DNA of 64,000 bases. Source: Clostridium sartagoforme AAU1. GTDB taxonomy: Bacteria; Bacillota; Clostridia; Clostridiales; Clostridiaceae. The translations under genes were made by a program, and so were the position numbers. Under the pieces are notes generated by a model that was given only the letters and a program-made list of their open reading frames with translations, was not told the origin of the DNA and made no database searches. Positions within the stretch are counted from its first letter, which is position 1. Each line of letters starts with the position of its first letter. The stretch lies in contig NZ_ASRV01000091.1 in the NCBI RefSeq assembly GCF_000401215.1, positions 1 to 64,000 of the forward strand, in the 5' to 3' direction. Positions 34,951 to 44,857 of the stretch are shown here, piece by piece.

Positions 34951-37900
34951 CTATTTTATAACTTCTACTGTCATATTTAGCTTTTCGCCATTTATGATTG
35001 TTTCTGTATAATCTGCCTTTTCATTTACTGCAATCTCTTGCGTTAAAGTTTCTCTTTTTATTACATCAGAATATTTATTGATTACGCCTATTAACATATC
35101 ATTATCTGAAATAAATAATTTAATTTTATCTGCAACCTCAAAGCCTTTCTCTTTTCTCATATTTTGAATCTTTGAAATTACTTCTCTTAAATGTCCTTCT
35201 TCTCTTAATTCTTCTGTAATAGTAGTATCAAGAACTATTCCTATTTGACCTTCTCCAGCAAAAGCATATCCTTCTAAACCTTGCATTGTTACTAGAACGC
35301 TTTCACTATTTAAAACTATTTCAGTTTCATTCACTATTATAGTTTCAGTTCCACCATTTTGAAGTTTTTGTGCTAATTCCATTTGATTTCTTGAAGCTAT
35401 TTCTTTTCTTATTCCTGGAATTAACTTACCATACGCCTTTCCTAATACAGGTAAATTAGGCTTAATTTCAAAATTAACATATTGTGATAAATCAGCACCG
35501 AATTCTACGACTTTTATATTAAGTTCATCTTTTATTATATCACCATAATATTCTGGTATTACTGCTGTTGATAAAAGCATCTTTGAAAGCGGCTGTCTAT
35601 TTTTTATGTTAGCACCATTTCTAGCACTTCTTCCAAGTTTAACTATTGTATAAGCTAAATCCATTTCCTTTTCTAACTTTTCATCAATAGCATTTTCATC
35701 ATAAGTTGGCCATGTGCATAAATGTACACTTTCCACAGCTGATTCATCTAAGCCTACAACTAAATTTTGATAAATTTCTTCTGTTATAAATGGTACAAAC
35801 GGAGCTGCAACTTTAACTAAAGTAGTTAAGACTCTATATAAAGTAACATAAGCACCAATCTTGTCTTCAGTTAAGTCTTCTGACCAGTATCTTGCTCTAT
35901 TTCTTCTTACATACCAATTTGAAAGTTCATCTGTAAACTCTTCAATAATTAATGCAGCTTGAGTTATATTATATGAATTTAAATTGTCATCAACATCTTT
36001 AATTAATGTATTAAGCTTTGACATTATCCATTTATCCATTACATTTTTTGATTTAAAATCTTTATATTCTAATGGATTAAACTTATCTAAATCTGCATAT
36101 AAAACATAAAATGAATATACATTCCAGAAAGTACTTAAGAACTTTCTTTGTGCTTCTTGAACATCATCAATAGAAAATCTTGTTGGAAGCCATGGCGCAC
36201 TTGCTGTATAGAAATGCCATCTTGTTGCATCTGCTCCTTGTGAATCTAAAACTTCAAATGGATCTACAACATTTCCTTTTGACTTTGACATCTTTAAGCC
36301 TTTCTTATCTAACACGTGGCCTAAAACTATACAATTTTCAAATGAATTCGTATCAAATATAGCTGTAGAAATAGCTAATAAAGTATAGAACCAACCTCTT
36401 GTCTGGTCAACAGCTTCTGAAATAAATTGAGCTGGGAAATTCTTTTCAAATACTTCTTTATTCTCAAATGGATAATGTAATTGTGCAAAAGGCATTGATC
36501 CTGAATCAAACCAACAGTCAATAACTTCAGCTGTTCTTGTCATTTCCTTACTACACTTAGGGCACTTTAAGTGAACATTATCTATATATGGCTTATGCAG
36601 CTCTATATCTTCAGGAACATTAATTCCCTTTTCTTTTAATTCTTCTATACTTCCTATACATTCTTTATGGCCACATTCACATTCCCAAATAGGAAGTGGA
36701 GTACCCCAATATCTATCTCTTGATATTCCCCAGTCAATAACATTTTCTAAGAACTTTCCAAATCTACCTGTTCTTATGTTATCTGGATACCAATTAATTT
36801 TATTATTATTTTCTAATAGCTTATCTCTAAGCTTAGTCATTGCAACAAACCAGCTTTCTCTTGGATAATAAAGAAGTGGTGTGTCACATCTCCAACAGTG
36901 TGGATATGAGTGTGTATGCTTTTCAGCTTTAAATAACTTGTTATTTTCATCTAAGTATTTAACTATGCTTTCATCACACTTTTTAACAAACTTTCCTGCC
37001 CATGGAGTTACTTCTTCTACAAAGTTACCACTAGCATCTACTAAGTTTATAAATCCTATTCCATTTTTCTTTGCAACAAAACTATCATCTTCACCATATG
37101 CAGGTGCTATATGAACTATCCCTGTACCATCTGATAAAGTTACATAGTCTCCATGAATAACTTCAAATGCCTTTCCTTCAACTTCACCAAAAGGAAGTAA
37201 TCTTTCATATTTAGTTCCTAATAATTCAGTTCCTTTAAACTCTTTAATTACTTCATAGTCTTCGCCTAATACCTTTGAAGCTAAATCTTTAGCAAGTACT
37301 AATGTTTCATCTCCAACTTTCGCTTCAATATAATCATAAGCTTTATTTACACATAACGCTAAGTTTGAAGGTAATGTCCATGGAGTTGTTGTCCATGCTA
37401 ATATATATTTATTTTCTTCTCCTTCAACTTTAAATTTAACTATAGCAGTTAAATCCTTAACATCCTTATATCCTTGTGAAACTTCATGTGAAGAAAGTCC
37501 TGTTCCACATCTTGGACAGTATGGCATTACTTTATGACCTTTATATAAAAGTCCTTTTTCCCACATTTGGCTTAATGCCCACCAAACAGATTCTATATAT
37601 GAGTTATGATATGTAACATAAGGCTGTTCCATATCTACCCAGTATCCTATTTGATTAGTCATTTTTTCCCACATGTTTACATAAGTAAATACTGATTCCT
37701 TACACTCTGTAACAAACTTCTCTACTCCATAACTTTCGATTTGCTCTTTCCCTGAAATTCCAAGTTTCTTTTCAATCTCAAGTTCAACTGGTAATCCATG
37801 AGTATCCCAACCTGCTTTTCTTATAACTTTGTATCCCTTCATAACTTTGTATCTTGGGATAATATCCTTCATAACTCTTGTTAAAACGTGTCCTACGTGA

Positions 37901-38061
37901 GGTCTTCCATTTGCTGTTGGAGGTCCATCATAAAATGTAAAATACTCACCATCTTGATTCATATCAAAATTCTTTTTAATAACATTATTTTCTTTCCAAA
38001 GGTTTGCTACTTCCTTTTCCATGCCAACAAAGCCCTTTGACAGTTCAACTTTTTTGTACAT
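34951..38061 (-). CDS. ileS: Isoleucine-tRNA ligase
   Basis: 1036 aa class I synthetase. HIGH motif HVGH ([11 protein letters not shown]), KMSKSKGN, an editing domain in the middle (TTPWTLPSN), Cys-rich zinc modules ([19 protein letters not shown]) and a Trp-rich SNWYVRR anticodon helix. The length and sequence are of the long (type 2, eukaryote-like) IleRS, which in other species is less sensitive to mupirocin. Controlled by an Ile T-box leader. Confidence 0.97.
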   Translation of the reverse strand: MYKKVELSKGFVGMEKEVANLWKENNVIKKNFDMNQDGEYFTFYDGPPTANGRPHVGHVLTRVMKDIIPRYKVMKGYKVIRKAGWDTHGLPVELEIEKKLGISGKEQIESYGVEKFVTECKESVFTYVNMWEKMTNQIGYWVDMEQPYVTYHNSYIESVWWALSQMWEKGLLYKGHKVMPYCPRCGTGLSSHEVSQGYKDVKDLTAIVKFKVEGEENKYILAWTTTPWTLPSNLALCVNKAYDYIEAKVGDETLVLAKDLASKVLGEDYEVIKEFKGTELLGTKYERLLPFGEVEGKAFEVIHGDYVTLSDGTGIVHIAPAYGEDDSFVAKKNGIGFINLVDASGNFVEEVTPWAGKFVKKCDESIVKYLDENNKLFKAEKHTHSYPHCWRCDTPLLYYPRESWFVAMTKLRDKLLENNNKINWYPDNIRTGRFGKFLENVIDWGISRDRYWGTPLPIWECECGHKECIGSIEELKEKGINVPEDIELHKPYIDNVHLKCPKCSKEMTRTAEVIDCWFDSGSMPFAQLHYPFENKEVFEKNFPAQFISEAVDQTRGWFYTLLAISTAIFDTNSFENCIVLGHVLDKKGLKMSKSKGNVVDPFEVLDSQGADATRWHFYTASAPWLPTRFSIDDVQEAQRKFLSTFWNVYSFYVLYADLDKFNPLEYKDFKSKNVMDKWIMSKLNTLIKDVDDNLNSYNITQAALIIEEFTDELSNWYVRRNRARYWSEDLTEDKIGAYVTLYRVLTTLVKVAAPFVPFITEEIYQNLVVGLDESAVESVHLCTWPTYDENAIDEKLEKEMDLAYTIVKLGRSARNGANIKNRQPLSKMLLSTAVIPEYYGDIIKDELNIKVVEFGADLSQYVNFEIKPNLPVLGKAYGKLIPGIRKEIASRNQMELAQKLQNGGTETIIVNETEIVLNSESVLVTMQGLEGYAFAGEGQIGIVLDTTITEELREEGHLREVISKIQNMRKEKGFEVADKIKLFISDNDMLIGVINKYSDVIKRETLTQEIAVNEKADYTETIINGEKLNMTVEVIK

Positions 38062-38212
38062 ATATAAACTCCCTTCTTTTGATCAATTTATATTAAATAT
38101 ACTAGTTTAAGACTATACTTATCTTTATCATAACCCTTAATCTATATTTTACATTATTAACTATAGACTAGTAATTATTCACAAGCTGATTGCTACTAAA
38201 CATAAATTAAAT

Positions 38213-38480
38213 AAAAAAAACTTCGCCCAATAGGACGAAGATAATTCGCTATACCACCTAAGGTCATAAGTTTATCATAAAATTATGAAAAACTTTCTAT
38301 TTCGAGTACAATCATACTCTATCCTTTAACGCTGGCTAACGTGAAAACTTAATTAGTAAATTTACCTTTCAGTCTCAAACTCCTAGGTGATTTTCCTTAA
38401 TCTTCTCTATGACTTTCCACCAAACAGTCACTCTCTTAAAGTATCCAACTAAGTACTTTTCCTAATCACAGTCTTTAATT
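38213..38480 (-). ncRNA. T-box leader (tRNA-Ile sensing) of ileS
   Basis: Minus strand: AGAGAGTGACTG, GGTGGAAAGTC, specifier AUC in GGAAAATCACC (38389-38391), T-box TTAGGTGGTATAGCG (about 38247-38262), then terminator CTTCGTCC / GGGCGAAG with eight T (38213-38240). The codon matches Ile, agreeing with the gene. The gap from 38062 to 38212 holds only the distal leader and the ribosome site. Confidence 0.92.
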
Positions 38481-38655
38481 ATTGAATAAGCTAATATAAA
38501 TATAATCATTATGTTAATAATAATTATATTCTACTACAAAGTAGAATAATATAAAAGATTATATTTAGGAATATTTAAATATAATTTTCACAAAATAGTA
38601 TTATCAATACCAATTGACAAACTTATACTTATCTAATAATTTTTATTAATTAGTA

Positions 38656-38684
38656 TTGACTTTCTTTATTGATAGCTATATAAT
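38656..38684 (+). promoter_or_regulatory. Promoter of the BFD-type ferredoxin gene
   Basis: -35 TTGACT (38656-38661), a 17-nt spacer and -10 TATAAT (38679-38684), with an 80-nt leader to the ATG. Upstream (38481-38650) is very AT-rich with a short hairpin at 38527-38548 and no gene. Confidence 0.7.
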
Positions 38685-38768
38685 TTAATCATAAAGAATA
38701 AACAATAATTATTTTTTATCCCCTTTATTTTCCTTAGTCTATTTCTTAATATATAGGAGGAAAACTAA

Positions 38769-38987
38769 ATGGAAAATAACTTAAACGAACAAGTCCTTGA
38801 TAAGATTACTAAAGTTTGTACTTGCAAGGCAATACCAAGATCCAAAATAAAAGATGCAATCAAAGCCGGAGCTCATACCGTAGAACAAGTTTCAAAGGCA
38901 ACAGGAGCTTGTACAGGTGGATGCAGAGGCTACAGATGTACCCCTACAATCCAAAATTTGATTGATAAACATCTGGAAAATAACTAA
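38769..38987 (+). CDS. Small (2Fe-2S)-binding protein, BFD-like
   Basis: 72 aa. Four cluster cysteines C17-x-C19 and C48-x3-C52 (VCTCKAI and GACTGGC) plus a further C57. This is the bacterioferritin-associated ferredoxin domain, which is also found in nitrite reductase and NifU. The second pair has three residues between the cysteines instead of the usual two. Free-standing BFD proteins hand electrons to redox partners or aid iron release. TAGGAGGA site. Confidence 0.85.
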   Translation: MENNLNEQVLDKITKVCTCKAIPRSKIKDAIKAGAHTVEQVSKATGACTGGCRGYRCTPTIQNLIDKHLENN

Positions 38988-39061
38988 TATAGTTCCCCCA
39001 AACTATATTAGCATATAGATTATATCTCCCCTAAGCCACCTGTTATGGAAACAGGTGGCTT
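38984..39061 (+). terminator. Double hairpin after the BFD gene
   Basis: The first stem CTAATATAGTT / AACTATATTAG (38984-39011) contains the stop codon. The second, AAGCCACCTGTT / AACAGGTGGCTT (39033-39061), is followed by TATATTTTGTTT and is the terminator proper. Confidence 0.8.
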
Positions 39062-39082
39062 ATATTTTGTTTAAATTTAAAA

Positions 39083-39148
39083 TAGACATATGTAAGTTTG
39101 TGCTGACCTAAAAAGGACACCATAATAAATTAACCTTACATATGTCTA
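39083..39148. repeat. 14-bp inverted repeat enclosing 38 nt
   Basis: TAGACATATGTAAG (39083-39096) and CTTACATATGTCTA (39135-39148), perfect. It lies just past the stop of the 60-aa minus-strand ORF and could be its terminator, or the edge of a lost mobile element. Confidence 0.5.
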
Positions 39149-39157
39149 ATATTTCAT

Positions 39158-39340
39158 TTAAAAAAGTCTAACTGATAATCCATAATTTTTAAAAGTATCT
39201 TTTGTCATATCCATATGTTCTAATTTTTTATTTTCAATTTTATCCCTTGTTATGCTCTCGCAGGTCAATTCATCTATTTTGTCCTCCACAAATTTTCGTA
39301 TTCTTCTTGGAGTTGGTATAACAATTGCCTTAAATATCAT
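39158..39340 (-). CDS. Orphan 60-aa protein
   Basis: 60 aa, highly charged (IVIPTPRRIRKFVEDKIDEL...). GGGGGA lies 7 nt before the ATG, so it is likely translated. No signal or membrane segment. It may be a remnant of a larger gene. Unrecognised. Confidence 0.4.
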   Translation of the reverse strand: MIFKAIVIPTPRRIRKFVEDKIDELTCESITRDKIENKKLEHMDMTKDTFKNYGLSVRLF

Positions 39341-39480
39341 CTAAATCCCCCAAATAATTGCTTTATACTATAATTATATTTGTATTTAAATTTTATATTC
39401 ATAACTTATGGGTATAAATTTATCAATGAATTTAATATAGAAAAATTATTAAAGAAAACTAAGCTTCATCCATTTTACCA

Positions 39481-39564
39481 TCACCAATTATTTTCTCGCA
39501 ATGAATCTATATTTTCACCATCACCAGCTTTTTCTATTAATTTTAATGATTCTTTCTTTAACAT
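39481..39564 (-). CDS. Very short ORF (27 aa) with strong ribosome site
   Basis: MLKKESLKLIEKAGDGENID then SLRENNW. AAGGAGG lies 6 nt before the ATG. Near the end, a switch of frame would extend it by IIGDGKMDEA, so it may be a frameshifted ~33-aa protein. A 25-bp palindrome lies 36 nt upstream. Could be a leader peptide, a small toxin or a decayed gene; nothing decides. Confidence 0.35.
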   Translation of the reverse strand: MLKKESLKLIEKAGDGENIDSLRENNW

Positions 39565-39599
39565 ATATCCTCCTTATCCCACAAACTTCCATGAGCCTT

Positions 39600-39624
39600 G
39601 TTAAACAAAATTATTTTGTTTAAC
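39600..39624. promoter_or_regulatory. 25-bp palindrome, possible operator
   Basis: GTTAAACAAAAT-T-ATTTTGTTTAAC, perfect around a central T. It lies between the secreted/membrane gene pair's terminator and the 27-aa ORF. No T-run favours termination. Confidence 0.45.
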
Positions 39625-39680
39625 AATAGTATTTTCCCCTATACACCTAAAGCACATAGGACGATTTTTAAGCAAAATAA

Positions 39681-39704
39681 AAAGCCTTAGTTTTCTAAGA
39701 CTTT
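39681..39704 (-). terminator. Terminator after the 101-aa membrane protein gene
   Basis: AAAGCCTTAG / CTAAGACTTT with loop TTTT and TTTTTATTTTG following on the minus strand. It lies 78 nt past the stop. Confidence 0.7.
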
Positions 39705-39781
39705 AATTATTTAGTATTTAAAAAGATTATACCTTAATTTATATAACACATAATCTTTTTCTTTATTTTTTATAATATTTT

Positions 39782-40087
39782 TTAGAATTTGCAACCTATA
39801 ATATAAACGATATATCCACATATAATACAAGCAACAAGGTATGATAAAAGTATAATCACTCGTTTTGAAGTTTTCATATCTTTATATTTAACTTTATAAT
39901 CTGTAAGAAGAAATATTAAAACAAAAACTAAAGATAAAATTGGATATTCATCCAAAACTCCCTTGTGAAATAATCCTATGTGAATTGCAATGGGTAAAAC
40001 TATCCATCCAATCCCTCGAACAAAATATATAAATATCTTTTTATTACATAAAACTTTAATATTTCTTATAAAATAATTAGTTTTCAT
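39782..40087 (-). CDS. Small integral membrane protein, partner of the secreted protein
   Basis: 101 aa with three to four hydrophobic segments (GIGWIVLPIAIHIGLF, LSLVFVLIFLL, ILLSYLVACIICGYIVYII) and a basic N-terminus. It starts 12 nt after the stop of the 208-aa secreted protein gene and lacks a clear ribosome site, suggesting translational coupling. Unrecognised. By position it could be an immunity or transport partner; that is inference only. Confidence 0.55.
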   Translation of the reverse strand: MKTNYFIRNIKVLCNKKIFIYFVRGIGWIVLPIAIHIGLFHKGVLDEYPILSLVFVLIFLLTDYKVKYKDMKTSKRVIILLSYLVACIICGYIVYIIGCKF

Positions 40088-40099
40088 ATATTAATAAAC

Positions 40100-40726
40100 T
40101 TATAGCCTTTCTAAGATTAACCAAGCTGCAGGATATGTTGGCTTTAGATTTTGAATATGTGATACTCTTACACAACTAATACTCTTTTCTAAAATCATTA
40201 TATACGATTGCGTCCACCAGTCCTCTGGCTTAACTCTTATATACTCAACTGCCCAAGTTCCTAATGCACCTACAAGACCCCATGGGCTACCTAGCCCTAA
40301 AGTTGCTATTATCTTTGAAACAGCAGCGCTTGGCCCAAAATTAAGAATAAGATTTTCCAATGCATTCGGTGCCGTAGCAGATTCATATATCCTTTTTATA
40401 TCAGACCTATACAAATATCTTTGTGCAATCATTTTTCCTTCAGGAAGACTTTGTGCAACAATTTTTCCTTCTGAAAGATCACTATTATTACCACTCATCA
40501 TGTTAATTTGCTCTTGTTTAAAAACTGGATCCTTTAATTTTTCTTTATATTCATCAACATATTCTTTTGGTACTTGAGCAATTATAGTTTGTTCATCACT
40601 CTCAGAAACAATAACATTCACAAGTGAATTTTTTGCTGAAGTACTTGCATAAGTAGTAAATGGAACAGAAATAGACAGTAACCCTGCCATAAGTAATGTT
40701 AGCAATTGTTTTGTTTTAGCTTTCAT
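40100..40726 (-). CDS. Secreted protein with hydrophobic Gly-rich domain, unknown
   Basis: 208 aa. Signal peptide of about 27 residues (KQLLTLLMAGLLSISVPFT, cleavage near TYA-ST). A charged middle contains the duplication EGKIVAQSLP / EGKMIAQ. Then comes a Gly/Ala-rich hydrophobic stretch (SKIIATLGLGSPWGLVGALG) and an aromatic C-terminus with one Cys (residue about 189). Such an arrangement occurs in precursor bacteriocins and pore-forming peptides but also in unrelated exported proteins. Unrecognised. Confidence 0.6.
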   Translation of the reverse strand: MKAKTKQLLTLLMAGLLSISVPFTTYASTSAKNSLVNVIVSESDEQTIIAQVPKEYVDEYKEKLKDPVFKQEQINMMSGNNSDLSEGKIVAQSLPEGKMIAQRYLYRSDIKRIYESATAPNALENLILNFGPSAAVSKIIATLGLGSPWGLVGALGTWAVEYIRVKPEDWWTQSYIMILEKSISCVRVSHIQNLKPTYPAAWLILERL

Positions 40727-40867
40727 AAAATCACCTCATAATTTATTTATAATACATGAATATTTTACCATAATTAAATGTATATTTTTGTCTAATATTG
40801 TATTAATTTCAATTCTTAATAAATATTTAATATTTTAGTGGGCTATAGTTCTAAAATTTAATGCTGA

Positions 40868-41062
40868 TATCCTATAGATCAAGATAAAGTTTACTCTATC
40901 AAAAAACCTAAACAAGTATTGATTGATTTAGATTCAATTAATTGTGAAACCTATAGGAATCAATATGGTTTTAGGTACAATTTTCATTATTCCGCAAATG
41001 GATATCATCCATTAGTTGCATTTGATGGATTAACTGGTGAATTTGTCTCTACTACCTATTAA
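40868..41062 (+). mobile_element. IS1380-family transposase remnant
   Basis: An open stretch of about 64 codons without a start, ending at TAA 41060. The translation includes VLIDLDSINCETYRNQYGF and NGYHPLVAFDGLTGEF, which match the catalytic-region signature of IS1380 transposases (DLDST...GYHPLVAFDGLTGDF). Both ends are gone and no terminal repeats were found. It lies in the 449-nt gap 40727-41175, which otherwise holds only flanking promoter regions. Confidence 0.8.
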
Positions 41063-41175
41063 TTCACATAAAGTTATTATATTAAACTTGTACTATTTAA
41101 CTTTATAATATTGATTTAATTATATATATGTTATAATTTTATAAGATTTAATTTAAAAAGGAGATAGGATAAGTT

Positions 41176-42350
41176 ATGGCAAGTAAGTTCTATTTACATA
41201 AGGGAAAGAATAAAAGAGCTGAGCAAGGTAGACCTTGGATATATATTGATGAAATAAATGAATATGATGGTGATTATGAAAACGGCGATATAGTTGAAGT
41301 ATATAATCATAAAGGATTTTTATAGGTAAAGGTTATATAAATGATAAAAGTAAAATTACTATAAGAATAATGACAACAGACATTGACGAGGAAATAGATT
41401 ATAATTTTTTTAAAAAGAGATTTTCTAATGCATTTGAATATAGAAAAACTGTTATAGATATATCATCTTGCAGGTTTATTTTCGGGGAGGCTGACTTTTT
41501 ACCTGGCCTTACTGTTGATAAATTTGAAGATTATTATGTAATTCAAATTTCTACTCTAGGTATGGATAAGTATAGAGATATAATAGTTAAAATTTTAGTT
41601 GATGAGTATTCTGCTAAGGGCGTTTATGAAAGAAGTGATATAAAAACAAGAGAAATAGAAGGCCTTGAACAAACCAAAGGATTTTTAACTGAACCCTTTG
41701 ATACAAATGTTGAAATAATAGAAAATGGAGTTAAATACATAGTTGATTTAGAAAACGGCCAAAAAACAGGATTCTTTTTAGACCAAAAAGAAAATAGAGC
41801 TGCTATACATAGAATTTGTAAGAACAAGGATGTATTAGACTGTTTTACTCATACAGGGTCTTTCGCATTAAATGCTGGTATTGCAGGAGCTAAATCAGTA
41901 TTAGGTATTGATGTATCTCAACATGCCATCGATTGTGCTAGAAAAAATTCAGAACTTAACAATCTTCAAGATACTGTTAAATTTGAATGTCATAATGCCT
42001 TTGATATTCTTGGTGACTGGTCTAGAGAAAGAAAACAATTTGATGTTGTTATTCTCGATCCTCCAGCATTTACAAAGTCAAGAAACACAATTAAATCTGC
42101 AATTAGAGGCTATAAAGAAATAAATCTTAGAGGTTTAAAAATGGTTAAATCAGGTGGTTATTTCGCAACTTGCTCTTGCTCTCATTATATGAGTGAAGAA
42201 CAATTAAAGAAAACAGTTCAAGAAGCAGCTCATGATGCTAGAAGAACCTTAAGGCAAGTTGAAATAAGAACTCAAAGTGCAGACCATCCAATTTTATGGA
42301 ATTCCGATGAATCTTATTATCTAAAATTCTTTATATTCCAAGTTATATAG
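41176..42350 (+). pseudogene. RlmI-like 23S rRNA cytosine methyltransferase, one-base frameshift
   Basis: The start ATG at 41176 follows AAAAGGAGATAGG. The N-terminal PUA-like part (ASKFYLHKGKNKRAEQGRPW) is interrupted by TAG at 41323, after a run of five T (41317-41321). One more T would give KGFFIGKGYINDKSK and join the downstream 326-aa part. That part has an EEHD-like N-domain and a SAM methyltransferase with VLDCFTHTGSFA, VLGIDVSQHAI and the catalytic-site ILDPPAF, plus TCSCSH. The restored length of about 391 aa fits RlmI. It methylates cytosine in 23S rRNA. Confidence 0.85.
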
Positions 42351-42368
42351 TAATTTAAACAAATTCAT

Positions 42369-42420
42369 TTAAAAAGCTATTATTTCATAAAATTATAATT
42401 GTGAAATAATAGCTTTTTAA
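42369..42420. terminator. Bidirectional terminator
   Basis: TTAAAAAGCTATTATTTCA and its reverse complement around a 14-nt loop, between the convergent methyltransferase and CAP-protein genes. Confidence 0.85.
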
Positions 42421-42430
42421 TTTTTATTTA

Positions 42431-43243
42431 TTATCTATAGAATTCTTGTGTTGCATAATAAGTATCTCCTATCTTAAAAACACCAATGCCTATACTACTA
42501 AAATTTGATGATAATATATTAGCTCTATGTCCTGGTGAATTCATCCAATTATCCATAAATTGTGTTGCTAAAGCAGAATCTCCTCTAGCACCTTGGATAT
42601 AAGCAATATTTTCTCCCCAAGCATTATATGATACTCCATCTGCTTTCATTTGTTCTGTAATTAATCTACCTTGTGGGTCTTTATGATCAAAGTATCCTTT
42701 ATCTCCCATATCTTTTGATTTTATTCTAGCATAGTATTCCATAGTTGTATTATAACTTAGAGCTGTAAGTCCCGCTGCTGCTCTTTCTTTATTTACTCTT
42801 TGAAAAATAGCTTGCTCAATTTCTGCTATATAATTACTATTATCTGAGGTTGATGGTTGTTGTGGAACCTCTGGCGTAATAGTATTAGGATTAACACTAC
42901 CTCCTTGTGGAGCTTGAGGCGCTTGTTCTGGTTGACTCGGAGGTACAGTTTCGTTATTAGAATTATCATTATTATTTGGAACATTACCACCTAAATCAGG
43001 ACTTCCATCATTATTTTCTTCATTAATATTTGGTCCTCCATCACTATTATCTGGTATCTCAGTCTCTTTATTTTTATCATTATCATTCTTATTTTTATCA
43101 GATGCAAGTTTTTTGTTTTCTTCAATATTAGTTGTGTTATTATCACCAACTTCATTTTTAGAATATGTATAGTATACTCCACCAGCCACTGCTATGGCTA
43201 AGAATCCCGAAATTATAAGAGTAATTATTCTAGATTTGCTCAT
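42431..43243 (-). CDS. CAP-domain (SCP/YkwD-like) exported protein
   Basis: 270 aa. One hydrophobic helix (about residues 6-26) serves as signal or anchor, followed by an N/D/P/Q-rich linker of about 100 residues and a CAP domain from residue about 145 (IEQAIFQRVNKERAAAGL). Conserved His/Glu positions lie in GYFDHKDPQGR and WGENIAY, with HRANILSSNFSSIGIG. CAP proteins of clostridia, such as the YkwD type, are associated with the spore coat or cell wall. Function unproven. Confidence 0.9.
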   Translation of the reverse strand: MSKSRIITLIISGFLAIAVAGGVYYTYSKNEVGDNNTTNIEENKKLASDKNKNDNDKNKETEIPDNSDGGPNINEENNDGSPDLGGNVPNNNDNSNNETVPPSQPEQAPQAPQGGSVNPNTITPEVPQQPSTSDNSNYIAEIEQAIFQRVNKERAAAGLTALSYNTTMEYYARIKSKDMGDKGYFDHKDPQGRLITEQMKADGVSYNAWGENIAYIQGARGDSALATQFMDNWMNSPGHRANILSSNFSSIGIGVFKIGDTYYATQEFYR

Positions 43244-43385
43244 AGGAATTTCCTCCTTTAATTTAATCTTATGTACAATATTAATAATATCATAATAATA
43301 GATTACACTAAATATGAGTTACCTTGTAATTAATGAAAATGTTTTAATAAAAGGATAAAATTATTTACTATTGATAAATTTTAAA

Positions 43386-43431
43386 AATTAAGAAGAAACT
43401 TAATTTTTATTAGTTGAGTTTCTTCTTAATT
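43386..43431. terminator. Terminator after the sigma/anti-sigma-like pair
   Basis: AATTAAGAAGAAACT / AGTTTCTTCTTAATT with T-runs on both sides. The 347-nt gap 43244-43590 contains this hairpin and nothing else recognisable. Confidence 0.75.
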
Positions 43432-43590
43432 ATTTTTTTAATTTTTATGATTTTATTATCTATTAAACTCTTATATTATATAATACACTTCATTTAATTT
43501 TTGATTAAAACTTTTCTATATAATTTTTAAGTTAATAAAGTTTCTTATATCTTCTTCTAAAATCATATTATATTTCTAATACTTTTTAAA

Positions 43591-44856
43591 TTATTCTATT
43601 GTAAATTTCCAGTTTCCCTTTTGCAAAATATCGATATCATCAAGCTTAAGGTTTATTTTCCTTGTAAGCTTTTCAAAGATACTTATATCTTCATAATCAA
43701 TATTTATTTCGCCAATTAAATTTTCCATATTCCCCATTCCTCCACTGTATTTAGAACTATCTAAAATCATATATATAAATCTATCACTTGAATTATTATT
43801 AGAAAAATCAAGACCTATTACAACTTCATCATTTGATCTTTTTACTTCTGTTATCTTTGCAATATCATCTATTCCTTCGAATGACAACTCTTGATTTAAT
43901 TTATAATCTCCTGCATATTTAGGATCTTTAATTGTTATTTTAGTGGGATTTTTAAACTTATATTCTAAACTTATTTCCTTTATTTCTATATTTATTTTTC
44001 CATTATATTCTTCTAATATTTTATATTCCTTCCCAGTACCATCATTACTAGCTTCAAAGTTCAAACTTTTTCCGCCTTCATCTAACACCTTATCAATTTT
44101 TATATTTCCTATAGATACATTATACTGCTTTGAACTTATCGCACTTTCATCATTCCAAAGTCTAAAATATCTTTCTCCTTGTACATAATAACTAGTTCCA
44201 CCAATTAATATACCTTTATTATCTATATTTCCACCAATATCATTATAATTATATTTATACTCAGCCTTTTCTAAAGTTACTTCCTTTAGTTCTTCATCTT
44301 TAAACATTAATACAAATTTATTCACTTTTTTGTTTTTTATATTAATTCCAACTTCTATAATTGATGTAGTACTAAAACCAATACCATAACCGTCAATATT
44401 AATTACTTCTCCATCTTCTAACTTTATTTTAATTCCAGATGCTATTTCTTTAGCTTCTTCAGGATATGATTCTGATATTATTTGAACAAATAAATTCTCG
44501 CCTTTCTTTATTATACCCTTAACTAATATATCCTTATTATTGATATTTACTTTAAAAGGCTCTTCTAACATATATATTTCTTTATCTTCTTCTAAAGAAA
44601 TAATACCATGTGAAGCACTAAAGACTAATTTTTCTTTTATTTTAGCAATTACATCATTTCCTATAGGAGATATTACAAATATAAAGCTTAAAAATAATAG
44701 TGCAACTATTAAATATCTTCTTTTGTTATTATAAAATATTTTCTTATATAGTCTCCTTTTTATTCTTTTCTTATCAATTTTATTTAATGAAATTTCTTCA
44801 TCTATGGTTTCTATATTAAGATTGTTTAAATATTCATAAATATCTTTTTCTTTCAT
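43591..44856 (-). CDS. DUF4179-type membrane protein, probable anti-sigma factor
   Basis: 421 aa from the ATG at 44856 (MKEKDIYEYLNNL), selected because AAGGAGG lies just upstream and the frame start at 44880 lies inside the sigma gene. A cytoplasmic N-terminus of about 45 residues, then one membrane helix (YLIVALLFLSFIFVISPIG), then a large external beta-rich domain. The arrangement (cytoplasmic domain, helix, sensor) and its position 1 nt after the ECF sigma gene make it the likely membrane regulator of that sigma factor. Confidence 0.8.
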   Translation of the reverse strand: MKEKDIYEYLNNLNIETIDEEISLNKIDKKRIKRRLYKKIFYNNKRRYLIVALLFLSFIFVISPIGNDVIAKIKEKLVFSASHGIISLEEDKEIYMLEEPFKVNINNKDILVKGIIKKGENLFVQIISESYPEEAKEIASGIKIKLEDGEVINIDGYGIGFSTTSIIEVGINIKNKKVNKFVLMFKDEELKEVTLEKAEYKYNYNDIGGNIDNKGILIGGTSYYVQGERYFRLWNDESAISSKQYNVSIGNIKIDKVLDEGGKSLNFEASNDGTGKEYKILEEYNGKINIEIKEISLEYKFKNPTKITIKDPKYAGDYKLNQELSFEGIDDIAKITEVKRSNDEVVIGLDFSNNNSSDRFIYMILDSSKYSGGMGNMENLIGEINIDYEDISIFEKLTRKINLKLDDIDILQKGNWKFTIE

Positions 44857-44857
44857 A

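Noticed and set aside
39083-39148. End of an IS3-like element inside the inverted repeat
   Set aside because: The inner sequence only vaguely resembles such ends, with no transposase fragment of that family and no target duplication; kept only as an inverted repeat.
39380-39604. 74-aa plus-strand frame
   Set aside because: No ribosome site, Phe/Pro-rich antisense of the short ORF region, no recognisable domain.
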